From NCBI GenBank assembly GCA_900768675.1, contig CAAGDT010000165.1:1-10218 (forward strand): a DNA stretch of 10,218 bases, in the 5' to 3' direction. The notes below the pieces were generated by a model that saw nothing but the letters and a program-made list of their open reading frames with translations, ran no database searches and was not told the DNA's origin. Positions 5,752-10,218 of this stretch are shown piece after piece. Both the position numbers and the translations under genes were made by a program. The stretch is from Oscillospiraceae bacterium. Lineage in GTDB: Bacteria; Bacillota; Clostridia; Oscillospirales; Ruminococcaceae. Position 1 is the first letter of the stretch. Every line of letters begins with the position of its first letter.

Positions 5752-7234
5752 AAAGGAGGTGGTTACTACGGATAAGGGTTCAGCAGCAAGAATTGCGGCG
5801 GCGCTGGCTATTATAAGCCTTTATGTGTTCCTTTTCGGAATAATGGGCACAATAGACAGCATAGATATAAGCATTTCCGCCGAAGATACGGCGCCACAGA
5901 TACAGCAGACCGATGAAGCTGTTACAGTACCCGCAGTAACCTCGGCTGTTGACGAAAACGGCAGGGCGATTTATACATACGCCACCAAAATCAATGTGGT
6001 AAACGGAAAAAAGCCCTCCCTCGGCGACTACACAATGACCGAGGAAATGCTTATAATTTCCGACGCCGTCACCACCACCGCAGCTACCTCTCCCGATGAT
6101 TTTGTAATGGAACCGGAGGACTTCGACTATACAACGCCGAAGAAAACCTCCGCTCCCCAGACGGCTGCCCCCGAAACCGCAGCAACAACCTCAGAGACAA
6201 CTCCTGTTTCCACAGAAACAGAAAGCTCCACCTCAACCACACTGCCGCCGGAAACAGAGGATGATGAGGGCGAGCCTTATGAAGATGATATTGAGGACAT
6301 CAGCGAGGAGGAAGCCACCGAGGAGGCGGAAACCACAGAAGAAGAGCTTGACGACCCGGATATTACAGAGGACGAGATAACAGAAACTGCCCCAACAGAG
6401 GAAACAACCAAAAAGGAAACGGAGATTACCGATAACGGCGAAACCCTTACGGTTAACGCAGGCGGCACGATTGTTTCCGACTCCGCTCTGAATATTGTGG
6501 CACAGGCGGTTATGGGAGAAATCGGCGGCGGCTTTAACGAAGAGGCTATAAAGGCTCAGGCGATTGCTGCATACACCTACATCAAGTACTACAACGACAA
6601 CAATCAGAATGCCTATGTCGTACTGAAAACACCCAGCGACAAGGTGCTGAAATGCGTAAGCGAGGTCCTCGGAAAGGCGGTTTACTACAACGGAAAGCTT
6701 ATCCAATCGGTTTACTGCGCTTCAACCGCAGGCTACACAGCTTCATCAAAGTCGGTATGGGGCGTGGATTACCCTTATCTGCAAAGCAGGGAGACGGATT
6801 TCGACAGGCTTTACGACATCAACTACGGCAGAAAGCCAACCTTTACCTCGGCGGAAATGAAGGACTATGTTGAGCGCAACACGGGTATCATTCTTACCGG
6901 CGACCCGTCACAATGGTTCAGAATTGAGTCCTACGTTGACAGCGTTTATGTGGGCAAAATGACTATCGGCGGCTACTCAAGCTTCAACAACGGCTCCCGT
7001 GACGTAAATATTACGGGCAGAGTCTTCCGTGAAACAATTATGGAATACGATATACGCTCCGCAAGCTTCGACATCGCCTACGACCCCGACTCCGATATGT
7101 TCACAATCACCACCTACGGCTACGGTCACGGCGTAGGTCTTAGCCAGCACGGCGCAAATATCCTCGCCACCCAGTACGGCTACACCTGGCAGCAAATCCT
7201 CGATTTCTATTTCCCGGGTACTTATGTGCAGTGA
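5729..7234 (+). CDS. SpoIID/LytB-domain protein, membrane-anchored peptidoglycan glycan-cleaving enzyme
   Basis: SpoIID-family proteins are lytic transglycosylases that cut glycan strands. Numbered from ATG 5729 (501 residues), one membrane helix (about 21-44) is followed by a long Thr/Glu/Asp/Pro-rich linker (about 60-240), probably extracellular. The SpoIID domain (about 250-500) has the conserved start A-Q-A-V-M-G-E-I-G-G-G-F-N-E-E-A-I-K-A-Q-A with Glu264 at the expected catalytic position. The signature G-H-G-V-G-L-S-Q-H-G lies at about 466-475. The start is uncertain. ATG 5729 has no ribosome-binding site and lies within palindromic element C, whereas AAAAGGAGG (5751-5759) sits eight bases before an in-frame ACG at 5768, not an ATG. 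The domain occurs in sporulation proteins and in vegetative cell-wall proteins. The sortase neighbours and the acidic linker favour a vegetative surface role, but this is inference. Confidence 0.88.
   Translation: MAAYRRLEKEVVTTDKGSAARIAAALAIISLYVFLFGIMGTIDSIDISISAEDTAPQIQQTDEAVTVPAVTSAVDENGRAIYTYATKINVVNGKKPSLGDYTMTEEMLIISDAVTTTAATSPDDFVMEPEDFDYTTPKKTSAPQTAAPETAATTSETTPVSTETESSTSTTLPPETEDDEGEPYEDDIEDISEEEATEEAETTEEELDDPDITEDEITETAPTEETTKKETEITDNGETLTVNAGGTIVSDSALNIVAQAVMGEIGGGFNEEAIKAQAIAAYTYIKYYNDNNQNAYVVLKTPSDKVLKCVSEVLGKAVYYNGKLIQSVYCASTAGYTASSKSVWGVDYPYLQSRETDFDRLYDINYGRKPTFTSAEMKDYVERNTGIILTGDPSQWFRIESYVDSVYVGKMTIGGYSSFNNGSRDVNITGRVFRETIMEYDIRSASFDIAYDPDSDMFTITTYGYGHGVGLSQHGANILATQYGYTWQQILDFYFPGTYVQ
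5751..5759 (+). promoter_or_regulatory. Strong ribosome-binding site with no ATG/GTG/TTG at proper spacing
   Basis: AAAAGGAGG is the best Shine-Dalgarno match in the window. Eight bases downstream, in frame with the SpoIID-like protein, is ACG (5768-5770), one base away from ATG. Starting there gives a short lysine-containing N-terminus and then the membrane helix. The in-frame GTG at 5759 overlaps the site itself and the ATG at 5729 lies upstream of it, so neither uses it. Confidence 0.65.
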
Positions 7235-7284
7235 GATTTTGTGAGATTTAAAAGAGATTTATAAGAGAAAAATATGTTGTTTTT

Positions 7285-7336
7285 GAAGGGGGCTTACGCA
7301 GCCCCCTTCACCCCCGCGGGAGCGCACAGGCGCTCC
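7285..7336. repeat. Two adjacent intergenic hairpins after the SpoIID-like gene
   Basis: GAAGGGGGCT (7285-7294) and AGCCCCCTTC (7300-7309) form a perfect 10-bp stem with loop TACGC. GGAGCGC (7319-7325) and GCGCTCC (7330-7336) form a 7-bp stem with loop ACAG. CCCCC runs separate and flank them. The T-run lies on the 5' side of the first hairpin on this strand, so it is not a canonical intrinsic terminator in either direction. It may still stabilise or end the upstream transcript. The bases between the CDS stop and this point repeat GAGATTT (7232-7262). Confidence 0.6.
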
Positions 7337-7343
7337 ACCCCCA

Positions 7344-7448
7344 TGAAGCTTGATTTACAGTCTTGCTTTTTGGGGGATTTTTTATGCACATTCGCAGTCT
7401 TTGCGGGCTGATTTGCTTTGGAGAGATTGCTTAATGGGATAGTAACGA
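7344..7448. repeat. Dispersed intergenic repeat, copy 1
   Basis: This stretch aligns with 10008-10114 over its whole length. Both start TGAAGCTTGATT, share an exact 37-base core (7385-7421 and 10050-10086) and end near ATGGG...ACGA. The core contains CGCA-GTCTT-TGCG, a small stem-loop. Both copies sit directly downstream of a cluster of GC-rich hairpins, so hairpins plus tail look like one composite intergenic unit. No open reading frame or transposase is associated with it. Orientation is arbitrary. Confidence 0.8.
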
Positions 7449-7484
7449 GTTTTAGCTTATGTCCGCCGGTGTTTGCTGCCCCGC

Positions 7485-7549
7485 CCGCTTTGCGCGAAGC
7501 GGCTGAAAGTTTTTGCGCAGCTTGCTGCGAGCCTTCTTTTCAAAAAGGC
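7485..7549. repeat. Cluster of three short hairpins upstream of the hisS promoter
   Basis: CCGCTT/AAGCGG (7485-7490 and 7497-7502), CGCAG/CTGCG (7516-7520 and 7525-7529, loop CTTG) and GCCTT/AAGGC (7531-7535 and 7545-7549) follow each other closely. A C/T-rich stretch (7550-7595) then leads to the hisS promoter. With the preceding hairpins this makes the 7235-7595 gap unusually palindrome-dense and gene-free. The open frames seen through it have no ribosome-binding site and consist of the palindromes themselves. Confidence 0.5.
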
Positions 7550-7595
7550 GTCCTCTCTTTTTTCTCATTATCTCTTCTCTCTTACTCTCTCTTCC

Positions 7596-7624
7596 TTGAC
7601 AAAATCTCTGTAATAGGGTATAAT
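7596..7624 (+). promoter_or_regulatory. SigmaA promoter for hisS
   Basis: TTGACA (7596-7601), a 17-base spacer and TATAAT (7619-7624) match the housekeeping consensus exactly. Transcription should start near 7631, leaving a leader of only about 26 bases before hisS. There is therefore no room for a T-box. The bases from 7626 hold three AAGCAGAAA units (7626-7634, 7635-7643, 7646-7654), and the AAAGGAAG ribosome-binding site (7641-7648) overlaps the last two. Confidence 0.9.
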
Positions 7625-7656
7625 TAAGCAGAAAAAGCAGAAAGGAAGCAGAAAAG

Positions 7657-8880
7657 ATGAATGTAAAACCACAGAAGGGGATGCAGGAATACCTGCCTGA
7701 AGCGGCGGCGCAGAGGGACAGGCTTATGAATATAATACTTGACACCTACAAGGCAAGCGGATTTACACGCATATATACGCCTGCGGTGGAGAGTGCGGAA
7801 AACCTCGATAAAAGCGACGGAGGGGACAACCTTAACCTTATATTCCGCATAATGAAGAGAGGGGAGAAGCTGGCGGCGGCGCTGGCGGAGAACCCGGTTA
7901 ACGAGAAGAACATCTGCGACTTAGGGCTGAGATACGACCTTACCTTGCCCCTTTCAAGATACTACGCAAACAATAAAAACGACCTGCCTACGCCCTTTAA
8001 GTGCATACAGATTGACAGGGTTTACCGGGCGGAAAGACCACAGAGAGGCAGACTCCGTGAGTTTGTGCAGTGCGACATTGACATACTGGGAACTGACTCA
8101 ATCTGCGCTGAAATCGAGCTTATCTCCGTTACAGCAAAGGCGCTGGGCAAAATCGGAATCGGGGAGTTTACCGTTAGAGTAAACGACCGCAGAGTGCTGA
8201 GAAATTCGCTGCTTACCATGGGCTTCCCGGAGGAGGCGCTTGATACCGTTTCCGTAACCTTCGACAAGCTGGATAAAATCGGCGTGGAGGGAGTTTCGGC
8301 AGAGCTTCAGGAAAAGGGTATGCCGGAAAACGCAATCGGGAAGCTTTGCGAACTGCTCAAAAAGGGTAAGCTTACACTTGAGGATATGGAAAGATACTGC
8401 GATGTAAACGCAAAGGAAACCCTCGCCCAGCTTAAAACCATTATTGAAACCGCAGACAAGCTTTCCCCCGACTACTCCGTTGAGTTCGACCCCTCTCTCG
8501 TTCGTGGGCAGGGCTACTATACCGGCACTGTTTTTGAAATTTCAAGCAAGCAGTTCGGCGGTACGGTTGCAGGCGGCGGAAGATACGATAACCTTATCGG
8601 CAGATTTACCGGCTCGGACGTTCCCGCTGTCGGCTTCTCAATCGGCTTTGAGCGTATTTTCTCAATCGTCTGCGAAAACGGCATAAAGCTTGCGGGAGCA
8701 AGAAAGAGAACCGCAATCCTCTACAAGTCCGAGGATATTCTCGCCGCAATCGCAAAATCCGCAGAGCTTGAAGCAGAGTCGGACGTTACGCTGTGCCTGC
8801 TTACCAACCCCAAAAAGGCGGATAAGCAGTATTCAAGGCTCCGTGACCAGGGGTTTGACGAGATAATTAAGATGTATTGA
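7657..8880 (+). CDS. hisS: Histidyl-tRNA synthetase, 'LRYDLT' subtype with short C-terminal domain
   Basis: A class II synthetase that charges tRNA-His with histidine in the cytosol. The 407-residue protein shows LRYDLTLPLSRY (the usual bacterial form here is nearer LRPEGT), motif 2 as YRAERPQRGRLREF (123-136), the histidine-binding stretch LVRGQGYYTG (281-290), GGGRYDNL, and motif 3 GFSIGFER with Arg333. The LRYDLT form and REF-x-QCD-x-DI-x-G resemble the eukaryote-like branch of HisRS, found in some Clostridia; that placement is from memory, not a tree. After motif 3 only 74 residues remain, and the anticodon-binding domain seems to lack its final strand and helix. The protein could be the only HisRS or a second copy. 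ATG 7657 has AAAGGAAG eight bases upstream. It is a single-gene unit with its own promoter and terminator. Confidence 0.92.
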   Translation: MNVKPQKGMQEYLPEAAAQRDRLMNIILDTYKASGFTRIYTPAVESAENLDKSDGGDNLNLIFRIMKRGEKLAAALAENPVNEKNICDLGLRYDLTLPLSRYYANNKNDLPTPFKCIQIDRVYRAERPQRGRLREFVQCDIDILGTDSICAEIELISVTAKALGKIGIGEFTVRVNDRRVLRNSLLTMGFPEEALDTVSVTFDKLDKIGVEGVSAELQEKGMPENAIGKLCELLKKGKLTLEDMERYCDVNAKETLAQLKTIIETADKLSPDYSVEFDPSLVRGQGYYTGTVFEISSKQFGGTVAGGGRYDNLIGRFTGSDVPAVGFSIGFERIFSIVCENGIKLAGARKRTAILYKSEDILAAIAKSAELEAESDVTLCLLTNPKKADKQYSRLRDQGFDEIIKMY

Positions 8881-8881
8881 T

Positions 8882-8918
8882 AAAAACTGCTCTCCGGATA
8901 CTGGAGAGCAGTTTTTTT
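8882..8918 (+). terminator. Rho-independent terminator of hisS
   Basis: ACTGCTCTCC (8886-8895) pairs with GGAGAGCAGT (8903-8912) around the loop GGATACT. The hairpin is followed by a run of seven T (8912-8918) and preceded by AAAA, so it could also work in the opposite direction. It starts one base after the hisS stop. Confidence 0.95.
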
Positions 8919-8971
8919 ACAGCCGAAATTATAAAAACATTAAAAATTTAATGCTTTTCGTTAAAAATCTA

Positions 8972-9000
8972 TTGACAAACGTAAAAAGCTGTGATATAAT
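8972..9000 (+). promoter_or_regulatory. SigmaA promoter for the DUF2975/regulator pair
   Basis: TTGACA (8972-8977), a 17-base spacer and TATAAT (8995-9000), with TGA directly before the -10 box as an extended -10. The start of transcription should fall near 9007, about 47 bases before the membrane-protein gene. The flanks are very A/T-rich. No clear operator palindrome is visible around it. Confidence 0.9.
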
Positions 9001-9053
9001 GCAGTCAAGATAAGCTTATTGAAGTATTGGTAACAGGACAAAAGGAGTTTATA

Positions 9054-9590
9054 ATGATTGACATTAATGAAAGAACGCACGAAAAAGAAGTAAACCATTT
9101 TATAGAAAGCTGTAAAGCGTTTGAACTGTTTTCAGTAGGCTTCATTGTAATTTGTGCATTATGGTCTCTGGTTTTAGCAGCAAAAGCAATCTTAACCGCC
9201 GCAGGAATTATCACGAATAACGAAATGTCCGTTATTGCAGTTATAGGAAATAATGCGTGCGACATTGTACGCTTTGTAGGAATTGGTATTGCCCTAAAAC
9301 ACGGCGCCGCAATTTTCCACAAGCTGAAAAGCGGAGAAACACCTTTCCAATACGATATAGGCGATAAAATCAAGGCGGCAGGATTTATACTGATATTGAC
9401 AAATCTCATCTGCAACTGCATTTATTTAACATTTACTATTCTATATGCATCAGGAATTATCGCAGACAATATTTATGAAGGGACACTCGGCGACGGTTAT
9501 CTTTGCTTTTTAGGCGCACTTCTCTGCATTTTCTCCTACATCTTCAACTACGGCTGCAAGCTTCAGCAGGAATCGGACGAAACCCTCTGA
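9054..9590 (+). CDS. DUF2975-type four-helix membrane protein
   Basis: A 178-residue membrane protein with four predicted helices (about 26-48, 69-88, 108-130, 148-168) and a cytosolic-looking loop with TPFQYDIGDKIKAAG (about 95-109). The P-F...I loop, length, helix layout and adjacency to a YozG-like regulator are typical of the DUF2975 family (compare YoaS of Bacillus subtilis). The biochemical role of the family is not known to me. I chose ATG 9054, with AAAGGAG seven bases upstream, over an in-frame TTG at 9027 that lacks a ribosome-binding site. Base composition is more A/T-rich than the sortase genes. It is the first gene of a two-gene unit, with a 21-base gap to the regulator. Confidence 0.82.
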   Translation: MIDINERTHEKEVNHFIESCKAFELFSVGFIVICALWSLVLAAKAILTAAGIITNNEMSVIAVIGNNACDIVRFVGIGIALKHGAAIFHKLKSGETPFQYDIGDKIKAAGFILILTNLICNCIYLTFTILYASGIIADNIYEGTLGDGYLCFLGALLCIFSYIFNYGCKLQQESDETL

Positions 9591-9611
9591 GCCGGAGAAA
9601 GGAACATAAAA

Positions 9612-9827
9612 ATGGCTATAATTCTGCGGCTTGACCGTGTAATGGCAGACAGAAAAATCTCCCTTAACGAGCTTTCCGAGCAGGTGGGCGTTGCCAACGT
9701 CAACCTCTCAAAGATTAAAACAGGCAAGGTAAGCGCTATCCGCTTCTCAACCCTGGACGCTATCTGCCGCACCCTTAACTGCCAGCCCGGCGATATTATC
9801 GAATATGTACCCGATGAGCAGGGGTAG
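9612..9827 (+). CDS. YozG-like Cro/CI-family transcriptional regulator
   Basis: A 71-residue protein made of a single helix-turn-helix domain. It shows the family pattern: an L-D-R-V-M-A-D-R-K-I-S start, then LNELSEQVGVANVNLSKIKTG (about 18-38), AIRFSTLDAICRTLNCQPGDI and EYVPDE. The compact 'IRFSTL.AIC..L.CQPGDI.EY' ending is characteristic of the YozG/HTH_26 group that accompanies DUF2975 proteins. It probably binds DNA and may control its own operon; the operator was not identified. ATG 9612 has AGAAAGGAA (9596-9604) seven bases upstream. It is translated from the same transcript as the membrane protein. No T-run terminator follows. Downstream are GAGATTTTTGAG-like short repeats (9828-9873) and the hairpin cluster. 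Confidence 0.93.
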   Translation: MAIILRLDRVMADRKISLNELSEQVGVANVNLSKIKTGKVSAIRFSTLDAICRTLNCQPGDIIEYVPDEQG

Positions 9828-9921
9828 AGATTTTTGAGAGGTTTTGAGATTTTTGAGATTCTGAGGTTTTTGAGCCAAGGGGACTGCCCGCCCCATAACA
9901 ATCATTTCTTCCTCTTGAGGA

Positions 9922-10000
9922 GGTATGCGCCATAGCGCATACCGACGGGTTCAAAAATCGTAGATTTTTGAACATACCCCGGCAAGCGCAACGGCGCTTG
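9922..10000. repeat. Cluster of three strong intergenic hairpins
   Basis: GGTATGCGC/GCGCATACC (9922-9930, 9935-9943, loop CATA), GTTCAAAAATC/GATTTTTGAAC (9949-9959, 9963-9973, loop GTA) and CAAGCGC/GCGCTTG (9983-9989, 9994-10000, loop AACG) are all perfect. They lie just before the second copy of the dispersed repeat, as the GC-rich hairpins at 7285-7336 precede the first copy. The hairpin sequences themselves differ between the two places. They may serve as a terminator substitute for the regulator gene or belong to an extragenic palindromic repeat family. Confidence 0.7.
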
Positions 10001-10007
10001 ACCCGAT

Positions 10008-10114
10008 TGAAGCTTGATTACTGAATTTGACTTATGGGGTGGCTTTTGGTGCACATTCGCAGTCTTTGCGGGCTGATTTGCTTTGGGGAGTTTGCTAAAT
10101 GGGGTAAATTACGA
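10008..10114. repeat. Dispersed intergenic repeat, copy 2
   Basis: Second copy of the unit at 7344-7448, with the exact 37-base core at 10050-10086 and more diverged flanks. It again follows a hairpin cluster. The two copies lie in the same orientation about 2.66 kb apart, so they could recombine and delete or duplicate the hisS/DUF2975/regulator segment. In the remaining bases to the window end (10115-10218) I see no supported gene. Two minus-strand frames are open at the edge, but neither can be preferred. Confidence 0.8.
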
Positions 10115-10218
10115 TTATTGCTGTTCTTTTAAACTGTTCTGATACTAATAACCATTTAAACTCAGGAAATCTTTGCAAAAATCCGGCACCGCTATCGTCG
10201 TCAAAGAAACTTGACGTA

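Noticed and set aside
7285..7309. Perfect 10-bp hairpin as an intrinsic terminator
   Set aside because: It is followed by ACCCCC rather than T residues. The T-run is on the 5' side, and the opposite strand ends in A residues.
7418..7627. Open frame before hisS
   Set aside because: It is made of the repeat and hairpin sequences, runs through the hisS promoter and lacks a ribosome-binding site.
7344..10114. The two repeat copies as CRISPR units or insertion-sequence ends
   Set aside because: There are only two copies 2.66 kb apart with no regular spacers, no inverted ends and no transposase; the DNA between them is ordinary genes.
10095..10217. Minus-strand frame open at the window edge (40 codons) as the 3' end of a gene
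   Set aside because: Its last codons lie inside the dispersed repeat, and a second minus-strand frame (stop at 10145-10147) is equally open, so neither can be supported from 100 bases.

Overview
The window reads as chromosomal DNA from a Gram-positive gut-type Clostridia, most likely the Oscillospiraceae/Ruminococcus group. This is an inference from three things: class B-type sortases, moderate GC with A/G-rich Shine-Dalgarno sites, and sigmaA promoters with near-perfect TTGACA-17-TATAAT boxes. All supported genes lie on the + strand.

Region 1 (1-7234) is a co-directional run without an obvious internal promoter. It holds the 3' end of an unidentified gene, a stand-alone CinA C-terminal domain (nicotinamide-nucleotide amidase, pncC), three consecutive class B-like sortases, and a SpoIID/LytB-type peptidoglycan enzyme. 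The sortases share the same catalytic domain and a shared C-terminal W-x-G-R-x-W-D tail, but they are tethered differently. The first has about 440 cytosolic residues before one membrane helix, the second has a lipoprotein signal, and the third has a short basic tail before one helix. The likely joint role is covalent surface-protein anchoring plus local glycan remodelling. No sortase substrate is encoded here.

Four of the junctions in region 1 carry copies or remnants of one imperfect-palindrome element (203-306, 848-912, 4391-4421, 5645-5751), each ending 0-20 bases before a ribosome-binding site. Two copies have different stem sequences with base pairing kept, which is the signature of a structured RNA or a transcribed palindromic repeat. 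I could not assign it to a known riboswitch class. Together with the three-sortase/SpoIID cluster it is the most interesting content of the window.

Region 2 (7235-7656) is a hairpin-rich intergenic stretch with a repeat unit that recurs at 10008-10114, then a strong promoter for hisS. Region 3 (7657-8918) is a histidyl-tRNA synthetase of the 'LRYDLT' subtype with a short C-terminal domain and a textbook terminator. Region 4 (8972-9827) is a two-gene unit under its own strong promoter: a four-helix DUF2975-type membrane protein and a small YozG-like Cro/CI regulator. Region 5 (9828-10218) has no convincing gene. It holds another cluster of hairpins and the second copy of the dispersed repeat.
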